From: Ilex aquifolium
Lineage: Eukaryota; Streptophyta; Magnoliopsida; Aquifoliales; Aquifoliaceae
Length of the DNA stretch: 64,000 bases
Reading direction: 5' to 3'
Assembly: GCA_951799425.1 (NCBI GenBank)
Contig: OX637391.1
Location: 16,086,051-16,150,050 of the forward strand
Part shown: one piece after another, positions 10,553 through 22,397 of the stretch
Layout: every line of letters begins with the position of its first letter
Numbering within the stretch: position 1 is the stretch's first letter
Notes under the pieces: generated by a model
Told to the model about the DNA's origin: nothing
What the model saw: only the letters and a program-made list of their open reading frames with translations
Databases searched by the model: none
Translations under genes and position numbers: made by a program

Positions 10553-12374
10553 AAATGTTTGTTTGTCCTCAAGCAAAATACTAAGAACAAAAACTATAAA
10601 AATTAATTCTAACAACTACTCAAACAATGGATCAATATGAATTTGAATAATGGCCCCAAAAGTTACTACAAATAATAATTCACGGGAAACTTCAAAACAA
10701 TGCAAAGTTCAACAGCTCAACATACTCCTTAATTTTACCTCCGTTCATGACCTTTTAAATACATGTGCATATTCTAACTGTTTAAACTAGCCATCACCCA
10801 GATAAATTTACGTAGTCAGGCGCTCCATAAGAGATACTCAATATCAATTCTATAAACTTACGTTTCACATCAACCTCTGCTAATAAAGGCAACACATATA
10901 ATTAGAAGGTACAAATAATTTTCTCTCTTTTCTTCTTTTTCGTTCATTTGGTGAGTGCATTTTATGCTCCGTCTCACCTCCTATTGAGCGAGTGCGTTTT
11001 ACGCTCTATCTCGTTCTCAACATATGTTTATGAGTGAGTGCGTTTTACACTCCATCTCTACTCACCACATGCCCTTTCTTGTTTCTTGTTTTCCTATTCT
11101 TTTTTTTTTTTCATCTACCTCATAAAGGATCAAATCAAAATAATTTTCAAAAACTCTCTTTTTTTTTTTTTACTAACCCCTCATAAATAATATTTCCCCC
11201 AAACTTATATGAATGCCTAAACTTTGCTTTGAATGATGCTTAAATAAGTTTTCTAGAGTTTCACTGATATCTCCCACAAGCACTTAGCCAAATAAATTCT
11301 CTAAATGATAACAAACCAAACAGATGGATATGTGCTCATGAATGAAAGGATCATAAACAGTGTAAAATCAACTAGTATGTCAAACTGCAAACTCAACATG
11401 TTCATTAATTTCCCTTGAATTAACAATTAATCACATTCATCATTGGTCATAATCAAATTCAATCAACCTATTGCTCAAGTTGTACTAAAACATGCAATCT
11501 AAAGTGCAAAATATGCTATCTAAATGCATACTTAATAATGCAAATGCACACACAAGAAAATCCCCCCAAACTTTAAACTAAACATTGTCCTCAATGTATA
11601 AAGTAAGAAAAATTAAGACAGAGAACTTTCCTGATACTTTGCTAGTTGGCATCATCGTTAGCGTCCTCGTCGTCCATTGATTCGGGAGTGTATTCGGGAA
11701 ACATAGGTGGGCTAGGAAACTCACGTTGCAAAGCTTAATTTTGGGAGTAATAAGAGTTGATTTGGTTGGCTTGTTGTTCATGTATGTAGAGCTGAAGGCT
11801 GATTTTTAATGCTGAAATTCTGTGTTGGGTGCTGTCCAGAGTGTTTTTAAAGCTGAAAATCTGAATTAGGAGCTGTTTGGGCTGCATGGGGTGCGTCTAG
11901 GCGCGCAGGGGCGCTGGATATGGCGCCTGGGCGCTGCCTGGCTGCTTTGGACAGCATTTGGGGCAGCAGGGAGCGCGCAGGGGCGCTGAATCTGGCGTCT
12001 CGGCTCTGCCTCACAGGTTTGGGGACAAAATTCTAGCGCTGGGGCGCTGTTTTTGGCACCTAGGCGCTGACTTTCTGGATTGCATCCTCCTTTTGCTTGT
12101 TCAAACTTCATTTTTTTCCTTCCTTTCACTCTTTTTTTTATTTTTTTCTGATCCTTGGTACCTACAAGGAATTGACTCACTAAATAAAATGCACTAATAA
12201 TCTAAAAAAAAAAAAAAATACTAAATTGACATAAACATGAAATAAAAATTAAAAGCTAAAATTTGGGTTGCCTCCCAAATAGCGCTTGTTTTATAGTCTT
12301 CAGCTTGACTACTTCCTGTTTCATCCTGGGTCGGCAAGGATAATTGAGGTCTTTTGACGATCAATGTCTCCACC
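10553..12374 (-). other. Noncoding 3' internal region of the Athila-type element
   Basis: No retroviral domain is readable. Two structures stand out. One is a three-unit tandem repeat near 10950-11072, built on gagtgcgttttacgctc. The other is a GC-rich stretch at 11880-12080 with several ggcgct and gcgcaggggcgctg boxes like those in the LTR. Confidence 0.7.
10950..11072. repeat. Degenerate tandem repeat, three units
   Basis: Three diverged units of roughly 40-46 bp each contain gagtgc[ag]ttttacgctc followed by a tctc run. They lie in the noncoding part of the Athila element. Confidence 0.7.
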
Positions 12375-13211
12375 TCAATAGTGCTTCAGTCTCTGCCGGT
12401 TCACCTTGAAAGTTATCTTTGAATTGTCTTCCTTAACTTCAACCGCTCTATGCGGGAACACTGACTCAAACTTCCACACAATGATCTGCTTATAATGCCA
12501 CCTTTTTACCTTCTCTTTATGTAGCTTGGCGTTCTTAAGGGGATCTGAAATACAGTTTCCTTCGAATACCTCATTCACTGTCTTGTCAACGACATCAACC
12601 CGAAAACATTCTTCCGCTTCCTCTGGGAATTTCATAGTTGAAAATACATTGAATGTAACCTCTTGATCTTGGACTCGCATAGTTAGCTCACATTTCTGTA
12701 CATCGATAAGTGTTCTCTCCGTTGCTAAAAATGGTCGCCCAAGAATAATAGGTATTTCCCTATCCTCCTCACAATCTAAGACTATGAAATCAGCTGAAAA
12801 AATGAATTTATCCACTTTCACTAGAACGTCCTCAACTTTGCCCATTGGATAAGTGAGTGATCTATCCGCCAGCTGCAGTGTAACATTAGTAGGCTTCGCT
12901 TCCTTCAAACCCAATTTCTGATAAATTGAGAGTGGCATCAAGTTAATACTAGCTCCCAAGTCACACAATACTCTCCCAAAAAATTGACTGTCTATTGTGC
13001 ATGGAATTGTAAAGCTACTCGAATCTTTGAGCTTTGGTGGTAGCTTCTTCTGAAGAATAGCATTGCACTCCTCCGTAAGTGCCACTGTCTCAAAATCGCC
13101 TAGTTTTCTCTTCTTTGACAAAATTTTCTTCAAAAATTTCATATAGTTAGGCATGTTTTCAACTGCTTCTGCAAAAGGGATATTTATTTGGAGTTTCTTA
13201 AACACTTCCAT
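12375..13211 (-). pseudogene. Athila-type aspartic protease domain
   Basis: The 278-residue frame would mature the gag polyprotein. It opens with FKKLQINIPFAEAVENMPNY, the conserved Athila linker. The retropepsin-like site near residue 85 reads CDLGASINLMP, followed by the IILGRPFLAT block. A TAG at 13236 separates it from gag. The coding region stops at 12375, and no reverse transcriptase follows before the polypurine tract 1.8 kb away. Confidence 0.85.
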
Positions 13212-13609
13212 GAATTTAGAGAACTGTTTATCCCACTATAGTTTCTGCAAACGTTGTGGAAATGGCACGGGAGGCACAATAGGTCTCGGATTGCCTCCAT
13301 TAGAATTTACAACTGGATCACATTCCTTCTTTTCATGGTTCACATTCCTGCTATCTTTTATTTCTTTACCCTCACTATCATCTCCATGTGATTGTCTTGG
13401 AGTTCTACCAACAACCTTAAGTAACTCTTTTCCGCTTCGTAATGTAATAGCATTGCAGTGCTCCTTACCTTCCCTCTTAGGATTGATCTCCGTATCACTA
13501 GGTAGAGTGCCTTGAGGTCGGTTGTTAATGGCATTAGCAAGCTAACCCATTTGATTTTCCATGTTTCGGATTGATATTTCCATACTGTTCATCCTTGTTT
13601 CACTTTGTG

Positions 13610-14548
13610 CTATGTACTTAGAAAACAGCTCCTCCAAATTTGACTTCTTTTCCTGCTGTGGTGGAGCTTGATTCTGAAAGCCTGGTGGGTATGATCAATC
13701 TTCTTTGACAACGTAGCAACCTGTGCAGCCAATGCAGTAACTGCATCAACTTCATAAATCCCTGCTACCTTTGGCTGATTGATCCTTATAGAAGGCCACT
13801 GATAATTGTTTGCAGCCATTGTCTCTAATAACTCATATGCTTCATCGAAAATTTTCCCCATTAATGCACCACCTACAGCTGCATCGATACAGGTTCGGGT
13901 AGCACTAAACAACCCATTGTAGAACGTTTGAACTTGCAACCAATTAGGAATACCATGGTGAGGGCATTTTCGGAGTAAGTCTTTGAATCGCTCCCAAGCT
14001 TCATAGAGAGTTTCAGAATCATGCTGTGCGAATGAAGTGATGTCGTTCCTCATCCTTGCAGTTTTAGTTGGTGAAAAGAATTTAGCTAAGAATTTTTGAG
14101 CTAAATCTGACCACGTAGTAATAGAATCCGGCGACAAAGAATGCAACCAATTCTTCGCCTTATCACGAAGTGTGAAAGGGAAAAGTCGGAGTCTAATTGC
14201 ATCTTCAGAAACCCCATTGTATCGGAATGTGTCGCATATCTCCAGAAAACTCATCAAATGATCATTTGGGTCATCGGTTGGCAAACCTCCAAACTGCACT
14301 GAATTCTGAATCATTTGAATGGTATCCGGCTTGATCTCGAAATTGTTTGCTTGAATTGCGGGCCTTCGAATGCTCGATTGTATTTCCGTCACAAGCGGCA
14401 TAGCATAATCCCTTAACGATTTCTGTTCCTCTTCAGTCATAGCTTCTTGGTTGTTTTCTTCTTGCCACTGTTTTCGCAAGTTTCGGAGCCTTCTTTCGAT
14501 TTCTGGTTCGTACGGCAGTAGGTCCTGACCTGAAGATCGTGTTTGCAT
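13610..14548 (-). pseudogene. Athila-type gag
   Basis: The 312-residue frame begins MQTRSSGQDLL about 107 bp inside the primer site. The capsid domain covers about residues 60-245, with the blocks VQFGGLPTDDPNDHLMSFLE, RLRLFPFTLRDKAKNWLHSL and LYEAWERFKDLLRKCPHHG that mark the Athila/Tat gag. The frame shifts near 13690. The lost frame is readable downstream (13556-13655, an SNLEELFSKYIAQSETRM block) until a TAG at 13541-13543. It then continues through NNRPQG and a second TAG at 13236-13238 into the protease. Originally one gag-protease frame, it is now broken in three places. Confidence 0.88.
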
Positions 14549-14654
14549 ACAAAATTCAAGAGTGCTTGCAAAAACAATTACAATAGAAAATTAAATAAGT
14601 TTAAACTAAGATCAAACTGATTGAAATTAATATTGAAATAATTACTAGAATAAC

Positions 14655-14672
14655 TCCCCGGCAATGGCGCCA
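14655..14672 (-). other. Primer binding site, tRNA-Asp type
   Basis: The minus strand reads TGGCGCCATTGCCGGGGA, six bases inside the 5' LTR. It matches the Athila/Tat primer site complementary to tRNA-Asp with one changed base (A for G at position 8). Confidence 0.85.
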
Positions 14673-14678
14673 AAAACT

Positions 14679-15784
14679 TGTTGTCCGCGTTTGGTATTGA
14701 CAATTTACGTGCAAGTATACACGATCAACAAGTCATAAAGTGATAAGTAGAGTATCGTTCCCACGGAGAATTATTGCTAATAACTTTCAAGTACTAACTT
14801 TATATCAATTCGATTTTATTTAAACAACAAGAATTAAACTATGAGTTAACTAGTTTAAAACTAAAACTAAAATTAATAATCAAGGGTTGAATTTACCGGA
14901 TAAAAAAAGTTAAGATTACAACTTCCCCTAATGCTTCGTATAAATCTTTCTATCCTCTTTCCAGTTAATTGATCAAAGTAAGTTGTTAACTGAGATTTCA
15001 AAATTATTTATCAAACCTCTTCCGATAGTTAGATAAGCATATCTCTCCCAATTAAATTGCTATATTTCTATCCTATACACAAACCCAGCTATTCAATCCG
15101 AAGAAGAATCAACTAGACGCATGTCATCATATTCAGATCTAAACCTAGAAACGATTATATATTAAACACAAAATATGACAAACAACTCATATAAGATCAA
15201 CAAAAACTAGAAACGAGAGTATATCAATTTAACTAGATATTAGGTTCTGTTGCAATCTTATTAGTTCATAATGTAATTGAAAAACATCCTTCTCAAATTA
15301 AACATCTTAGAAAATTAAGAAGGAAAAGTAAGGGAAAAGAATGAAAACTTAGTTGCAATCTTCAATCTCTATCTAGCCTTCAATCCCGATTTTCTTCGTG
15401 TCGGTTCCTTCGATTCTTGCCTTCAATTTTCTATCAATCCTTGGTCTTTTTCTCCATATTTCAGCTCCCAAAATCAGTATTTATATATTTCCCTCAAACC
15501 CTAGCACATAAGAGGCATTAGAGTCCAATTTCGGGTCAAAAACAAGTCGGAATTTGCGTCTAGAGTCACACACACGCGCAGCTGCGCCAAAATCAGCGCA
15601 GGGGCGCTGATTTACTGCCCTTGTGGCGCAGGGGCGCTGGTTTTGGCGCAGGGGCGCTAATCCCTTTTAAGCCTAGCATTTTCCCTTGTTGTTTAGCCTT
15701 CAAAAACCCAACATTTAGGCTCCAAATTGACCTTGTTTCCTTTCAAATGATCTTGTTTGCTTCCAAATGATGATTCCTATCAAA
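14679..15784 (-). repeat. 5' LTR of the Athila-type element, first part
   Basis: This part matches 9244-10430 with two deletions. It continues at 19337-19444 beyond the Helitron. The GC-box array here is longer (15574-15664), with three copies of gcgcaggggcgct against one in the 3' LTR. Confidence 0.9.
15574..15664. repeat. GC-box array in the Athila 5' LTR (U3)
   Basis: Three copies of gcgcaggggcgct are interspersed with TTTTGGCGC, once on each strand. TTTGGCGC fits the plant E2F consensus TTTSSCGC. The array lies about 90 bp upstream of the TATA box in element orientation. The other LTR has a single unit (10270-10310). Confidence 0.7.
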
Positions 15785-18700
15785 TCTATACTACTTCTAA
15801 ATGTCAACAAAAGTGAAAAACTTTTGTTTGACCAAAATAACCTTAACAAAATAGTTAATGCCTACCTTATCTTTATGAAGTTAATAACGCTATTTTAAGA
15901 ATTTAATTAAAGACCTCACAAATTATAGGAATAAATATTCAATTGATAGCAGACCTTACAAATTCTGAGATTAAATATTTAGATGATGGCAGACCTTACA
16001 AATTCTAAGAGTAAATGTTCATTTAATCGGTTTGAAACCTTTCATCTCTTTTCATAACCGATTACACGTTTGTGGGTGACAATGTGCATAGAGGGAGCCA
16101 GCCAGACAGCGAAACCTATTGTGCCCGTTGAAACCAAGACCCACTTGACAGCTTAATAGGCCTATTTGCATATCTGGGTCATGATTGCTCCACTTAGCAA
16201 AGTGAAACGCTTCAGAAGACCCAAAAACAAAGTCCAATTCTTTGGAAAGTTTCTTACAAAAGCAAGCCTTGCATATCATAAAGAAGCATCCAAAATTCCT
16301 GGTGGAGCAAGTTAGCAGAAGAAACCAGAGACACAAAATGTAGAGAATTCCTTCACTTGTAAAAAGTAGTATTCTGTGAATTGTCTTCTTTGTCACTTTT
16401 CTCTTCAATGACCAGTTTTACTTTAATTTCTTTCACTTTCGGTGGATGCTTGTGTATTCTCTATGTGCATATGTGTATTCTCTATGTGCATGTGCGGGTT
16501 TCCTATGTGTATGTCTGATTTAGTAGTTTATTTATCTCTTCTAATCAAGTTTTGTACATTTTGATAGTAAAGAACCTTAAAAGACTTGGAAGTAGCTTTT
16601 AAAGTTCGGGATGAGATGGTCATGAGTGGGTTTGTATTGATTTTTCCTGGATAAATATTAGGTGACTCTGGTGGATTTGGTGAACGTAGAACTTGGGAAT
16701 TGAGTGGTTTTTCTTTGATTCTTTTGGTAAAATTGGATTGGATCTTTGAAGGTAGTCTCCTACTACAAATGTTTGTCCACAATCCAGTTTTCTTTCTTCC
16801 AATTAAAATGTATATAATTCTTTCATATTGTATTTGATAAATGTTGTAGAATTGAAGCATTGTATTAATCCAGCTGCGATTTGTAATTTAAGTTCATGGT
16901 TTTTTTTTATGAGGTCAAATATATTTAGTAATGGTAAGTTACTATCATGGTTATATTGGTGTTTAACTTTCAGGGAATGAAGGCTTTTCAAACTAATAGA
17001 CTTTCACTGTTAATATCCTCCTCCTTCAGTATTGCACTTCTGTGATTTGATAATGTTGATTCCACTTCAAATTAGGATCTTTGTACAAGAGATAAATGTT
17101 ATCACTTTATTATTGAAGTTGGCTTACAGAGTTTAATACTTTGTCTCAATTTTCGAATTTCCCTTAATTATACATTTGTTCTCGAGTGAAAATTTATCTG
17201 AAATGTTTCTATTAATTGATAATGTTATTTACTTATCATTGACGAAGTGAAAATTTAGTTGCATCTAATTCTTATAAACTTAATATTATCTGAAATGATC
17301 ATATTACAAGTTGTCACAAAGTTTGATTTCTTAATTTGATCTAATTTAAATTGGTCTTCTTATAAGAAATGGATTGCAACAATATTACAATTATCGACAT
17401 TGTAATCCATTGAATTTCCAGAAAATATTGACATTGTAGTTTCTATTACTTGAAACAAGCAACTCAAACACAAACATACAAATTTTTTTGAGAAAATGGT
17501 AACCCTTAAATTGTTAGTGGAGAAGTACAGTGATCCAAGTAGAAATTAAACGATCAAGGGAAATCACAAAAATGGCTTGAGTAACATAATTTGTATATCT
17601 CCGTCTAGAAGGAAACTTGCGACTTGAAGAATGTTAAACTAAGAATGGCCATGGGCAAGGGATCCTATGACCATTCATTCAATAGTTTTTTGAATATTAT
17701 TTCTTCTAGAATACTTTTGGTTTACTAAATTTGAATAGGACACAATGGCTACACCTTGTGGGGAAAAAACCTTTATGGGGGCTCTGAGTTCTTTACACCA
17801 CTGTAGTCACTCATGAAATTTAAAGAAATATTGTCAAGCATATGATATGCAAATGATCAAGGGAATAGAATTTGAGTTCCCGAATGGAGTGAAATCATTA
17901 AGTTGATTTTCTGTCCTGTCTTCAGACAAAAATTGATGTAGAAAGTAGGAAAATGTATCTCAAAGTTTGTTTAAATTTCCTTGACTTATGCAACTTCTGG
18001 TTTACATAGCTCAACATTGCTTAGTGTGTGTCCAGTGTTGCCTGGAATATGGATTGTTTTGGCACATGAAATATGATAGGGTGAGCTGATGCACTACATA
18101 TTCTAGAACATCATATTCTCGGGTAGACTTATATGGCCTTTGGGCCAAGATCAAGCATAGTACTTACATTGAACATAGGACAATAATTTAATATAAATTT
18201 GGATACGAATACAAACTTATATACAAATGAAATAAATTTTTAATATGAAAGTAATATGAAAAAAAATGGGGTTACAAAATTCAGGCTATTTAACAATGAT
18301 TAAAATTAGTGTTATGAAGTGGAATATTTTTAAAAATGAAAGTTGTAATAGTCATTGATTATTGGAGCAAGAACGCTAATGTTGAATGTGAATTGATATA
18401 TCTTATATTTTATTTTTTATATAGTAATATCATGATGCGAATTTTCAGAATTAGGGGAAGGTATGATGATATATACACACATTATTTAATATATTCCCAA
18501 CGTATCCGTATTTTATTTTTTTGAAAAATTTGTTTCAGCGTGTTTGTATCGTGTTATATTCGTGTCCGTGCTTCTTAGATTGATACCTAATTTACAGACT
18601 TAATTTACTAAACTAATCTATGAAATTTACTGAACTAATGTTATTGGATTGGTTTCAAGTAGCTTTGCTCTAGATTTAGTAATGCACTAACATAAGAAAC

Positions 18701-19336
18701 AAAGGTTTGTGATTGTTCCACATTAAGGGTTTTTTTGGGTCATAACATGCATTTTAAAAGAAAACAAAAGTTCAATGATCTTTGCATGGCATGTGATTTG
18801 AAAGACGACATGGGAAACAATTTCAATTGAAGCAATATATACAAAAAGTGTTTATTATATCTTGAATGAGTCATCATTAACAACATTACATTTTAGGATA
18901 TTAAATCTTCCATCAACCTTTGTACTGAAATAAGCTAAAGTCACTTACCCAAAAAAAAGGAAATAAGCTAAAGTCGAAAGTTACTTGCCATCTTGTTCTG
19001 TTGGTTTTGTCGTTGCAAATTATGAGTTTTCGCAAACCAAACAGAGTAATAGATGAAGACTATCCTCTTTTATTGTTGTATTTTCAACAAAAATTCACCA
19101 TGGTTACTATTAGGGAAGTTAAAAGATGAAATCCATAATAATGTATTTGCATAAAAAATTATTTTTAATATTAATTCAGATAGTATTTTTTGAGATTTTT
19201 TATAAAATGTGATTCTTAATCTATTGAATACAAGGTCCATTGAGTCCGTGGATTTTAAGAAAAGTGACCCAAGGCCTTAATATGCACATTTCATATTCAA
19301 AATGGTTCACGTGCAATGCACGTGTGCACTAACTAG
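15785..19336 (+). mobile_element. Nonautonomous Helitron inside the Athila LTR
   Basis: The 3,552-bp insertion is defined exactly by comparison with the uninterrupted LTR at about 10430. It begins TC (TCTATACTAC), ends CTAG, sits between A and T of the target, and makes no target duplication. A 17-base palindrome (19308-19324) lies 12 bases before the 3' CTAG end. All four traits define plant Helitrons, which move by rolling-circle replication. No Rep/helicase frame is present, so it depends on an autonomous partner. Its interior is AT-rich; a 118-residue minus-strand frame at 16052-16408 and others are unassigned and could be captured or random. Confidence 0.92.
19308..19324 (+). terminator. 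Helitron 3' terminal hairpin
   Basis: CACGTGC and GCACGTG form a 7-bp stem with a 3-base loop, 12 bases before the element end. In Helitrons this hairpin signals the end of rolling-circle transfer, so terminator is meant for transposition, not transcription. Confidence 0.85.
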
Positions 19337-19444
19337 TAATATCAAAATACACAAAACAAATAAAAAAGAACATAAAATAATTGAAAACTTGCAAATTCCT
19401 CGAGCCGAAAGTACTCAATTCGTAGGTATAAAACCCACTCATCA
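19337..19444 (-). repeat. 5' LTR of the Athila-type element, second part
   Basis: These 108 bases match 10430-10537 and complete the LTR split by the Helitron. They end at the TCA edge followed by the target duplication GAGGC. Confidence 0.9.
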
Positions 19445-20271
19445 GAGGCGACCTTATGTCGCCTTGAACATGTCAAGCGAAACGAACATAGGCGAAGCGA
19501 GAGAAAAGTGAGCAAAAACGAAGAATTGAAGAAGCTAGAAAAACGAATAAGCGATTGCTTTAGTGAACTTTTTAATTCTACGTCCGCTGATTTTTCTCCT
19601 CATCTTCTAATTTTTCCCCTATTTTTCTGATTTTCTAATTCTGTTGGAACCTCCACCTCATCTTCTACTCTATTTCTTGTTTTTTTGTTTTTGGCTGTGT
19701 TGGTGTGATGCTGATTCTACTTCCTTCTCTTCTACTCTACTTCTATTTTTTTTTGATGTGTTGCTATGATGCTGATTTTATTTCCTTCTCTTCTACTCTG
19801 TTTCAATTTTTTTTTTACTAATTCTGCTGTGATGTTGATTTTTGTTCTCATTTTGTTGGATCCTCCCCCTCTGATTCTGCTGTGTTATGCAATTATGCTT
19901 AGATTGATTTTTTGCTTTGTTATTCTGGTTTTCTGCTTTATTATGCTATTTTCTGCACTTTTGCTTAGCTAATTCATTTGTGTTTGTTTTTAGACTGCTC
20001 CTGTTTGATTCTGCTACTTGGTTATGTTTAGTTCAATTGTTTTTCTTAAAAAGGACTGATGTAGTAGAAAATCATATAATTTTGTTGTTACTTCCTATTT
20101 GTAATGGAAAGGATTTCATCTGTGATGGTTGAGTACTAATGACCAGATTTTTCATTTGTGATAGTTTAGATATAAAATATTTTCTTTTTTTTATTGTTCG
20201 CTTCGCCTCTCGCTTCTCACCTAGGTCTCAGGAGACTTATTCGCTTCACGCATTAAATAACACTTACACAC

Positions 20272-21430
20272 TTATGCTTTGAGAAATGAGAGTGAAATCC
20301 TTGACATTTGATAATTTCAACTTATTGATTTCCGCCATTTAACTGATGTTTGCTAAAATGTTAGTCAAAGTTGATGTCACAAAAAAAACTCTAATTTCAA
20401 GAATGTTCTCGATTGCCAGTTTGAGAATTTAAGAACAATTTATGCCTAAAATTATATATGAAAGACAAATTTATCTCGATTTTTTATTTCAATTATGTTA
20501 ACTGATTCTCTATTTTATTAGAATAAAATTATAAAAATATTGAAACTTTCAATGCGATTACAACCTAATACTAATTATTCAATTTCTTTTTATAATTAAT
20601 TATAGTTTTAATATTGACCATGTAATTTATTAATTAACCACAAGATAATAACCAATTCCAGGAATTAATACATTTGTAAGATATCCACTAATTGCAATTT
20701 ATGCACCACCTCCGCCGCTGGAACACCGAAAAAGAGTTTTCTGCCTCTCCCTCCCTCCCTCACCTAACATACACACACCATAGGCCCAAACCTTTCCACC
20801 CATGCTCACACTAGCACCAAGAGGTTCGAAAGCCCATAAATGCAACACCAAATTGCCACGCACTTCGACGTGGTCTTTGATTTCTTTGTGGCTACCTATA
20901 CCAGTTATACCATGCACCCTGGACAATGATTTGTATCAATGAATATCGTGAACAAAAAAAATATGATTTGGTTCAAAACCAAAATCCCTCCAAATGTTTA
21001 GTGTTCTTTTGATGGGTTTTATTGGGGATCTAGTGGGTGGGGGGTTGGTCACCGTGGGGGTGTGTGTAAGGGTCGGGCTCAGAGGTTGGCTGCTATTGGG
21101 GACGTGGATCTAAGAGAGAGAGAGAGAGAGAGGGGTGTGTGAGGGTTGGGTTATGGTACGATTTTGTGATGGTTTTATTCAGTGTGTGGAGCTAAGAGAG
21201 AGAGAGATGGATGTATACAAAGAGGGGGAGGTTGCTGTGCAGTAGGGGAAGGGGGAGGGGGGAGGGGGGAGAGATTTGTCTGGGGAATCAGGGGCATTAT
21301 TATGGGGCTGGGTAGAAGTTTAGGTCTATTTTATTTATTTATTTAATTTTTATCGCATAAAATTAAGGGTAAAATAGTCTTTTTGGTGGAATAGTTAATG
21401 CCGTCTAACAATTGGGGTCTCACTATCATT
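20272..21430. other. Interior of the outer TIR element
   Basis: No transposase is visible. A GC-richer patch (20699-20926) has an open minus-strand frame of 75 residues that I cannot assign; it may be captured gene sequence. GA microsatellites lie at 21113-21133 and about 21196-21207, followed by a G-rich run (21247-21271). Confidence 0.5.
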
Positions 21431-22239
21431 TCTCAAATCACACAAGTGACCTGTGTAGCTAACCCAATTGTCAGGGGTCCGCGTATAGTGCATCTTTTTT
21501 CTTTCAAGGTTTTATTTTTATATGTAGTCTGAGGTGAAATATATATCCCAAGTGTACAAAAAGAGACATGAATCTAACTTTTTTTTTTGTATAGTTGTTT
21601 GCTTGGTGATGCTATGAATAGTTCTAAAATAAATGTTGTAGTTGCTACTTGCTATATCGCATTTTTTTATCTATGGCGTGTTATATCTGAAATTTTAAAA
21701 GGAAAATTCAGTGAGTAGTCAATACTTTCAGCTAGTCAGTTAACAATTAATTTTATTTTTTTTCTCAGTTGGGCAAATTATATTTTTCAACTTGATACTA
21801 TCCGTATGGAAATGCTTCTTCTGCTTAGGTTGTGCCAGTTGCTTCAATGTTGACTCCTAATCATTTCGAAGCAGAACAGTTGATTGGGTTCAGGTATGCA
21901 TGACATCTTAATGATGCTAAAACAGTAAGTTTGGTGAATATTATGGGGATATTGTTTATGCTCTTTTCATTTTGAAACTAGCTTACTGTACTAATTAATA
22001 GAGTTTTCATGTGTTGATTTATAGGGTCAATGACAAGTGATCACATAAAACAATGGTTTGAACTCACAAAAATAAATCAAAACTTTTTTACTATATTTAA
22101 TGAAAGGACTATTTAGTCTTTCTTGTGCATGGAGAAGTTCATGCAACATAGTTCCAATGTGTGTTCATGTCCTAGACACGTATCTCAATCGAAGTTCATG
22201 CAATTGAGTTCTTACATTTTAAAAAATACAGACACTTTT

Positions 22240-22397
22240 AGGAAAATGTAAAATGGAAAATGTGACATGGAAAATGTAAAATGGAAAATGTGACATGGAA
22301 AATGTAAAATGGAAAATGTGACATGACTATCTCATACTATGGAAAATGTAAAATGGAAAATTTGATATGACTATCTCATACTATGGAAAATGTAAAA
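22240..22397. repeat. Minisatellite with 28-bp units
   Basis: Three tandem units of tggaaaatgtaaaa plus tggaaaatgtgaca are followed by two larger units carrying an added ctatctcatacta. The array lies in pyridoxal-kinase intron 21894-23090. Confidence 0.88.

Larger units (their letters stand above)
9244..19444 (-). mobile_element. Athila-type LTR element with gag and protease only
   Basis: A 5-bp target duplication GAGGC flanks it (9239-9243 and 19445-19449). The LTRs run 9244-10537 and 14679-15784 plus 19337-19444, the second interrupted by a Helitron. The primer site matches tRNA-Asp and a polypurine tract abuts the 3' LTR. The internal region is 4.1 kb and encodes Athila-like gag and an aspartic protease, but no reverse transcriptase, RNase H or integrase. 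It would need a partner element to move, as in the class described as TR-GAG elements. Its gag-protease frame has one frameshift and two TAG stops, so it is now inert. Confidence 0.9.
9208..20271. mobile_element. hAT-like nonautonomous element split by the Athila insertion
   Basis: The left end CAGTGTTGTGAAAAG with subterminal CCTAGGCGAGAAGCG is mirrored at 20203-20271, where the inverse reads AGTGTTATTTAATGCG with CCTAGGTGAGAAGCG. Repeated gcgaagcgag words fill both ends, as in hAT-type subterminal repeats. Candidate 8-bp target copies ACACCCTC and ACACACTT flank it with two mismatches. Removing the Athila element leaves about 0.86 kb without a transposase reading frame; the middle (19560-20200) is pyrimidine-rich. 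The hAT assignment is an inference from end sequence and target length. Confidence 0.4.
9151..21490. mobile_element. Outer long-TIR class II element (Mutator-like or unclassified)
   Basis: About 40-110 bp at the left end (acgcagacccc, ctgacattttg, attagttacacgg) recurs in inverted form at 21440-21486. After removing the inner insertion (about 9208-20271), the left sequence continues as tttgagaaatgagagtga, which matches the inverse of tcactatcatttctcaaa at 21418-21436. Both sides of the insertion thus rebuild one inverted repeat. Without the insert the element would be about 1.3 kb and encodes no transposase I can see. No clear target duplication was found, so the superfamily is uncertain. Its interior (20300-21400) is purine-rich or AT-rich with GA microsatellites. 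Confidence 0.55.

Noticed and set aside
16052..16408. 118-codon frame in the Helitron as a captured gene
   Set aside because: No family motif recognised; left as unassigned interior.
22240..22397. CRISPR-like array
   Set aside because: Units are contiguous tandem repeats without unique spacers, in a plant intron.
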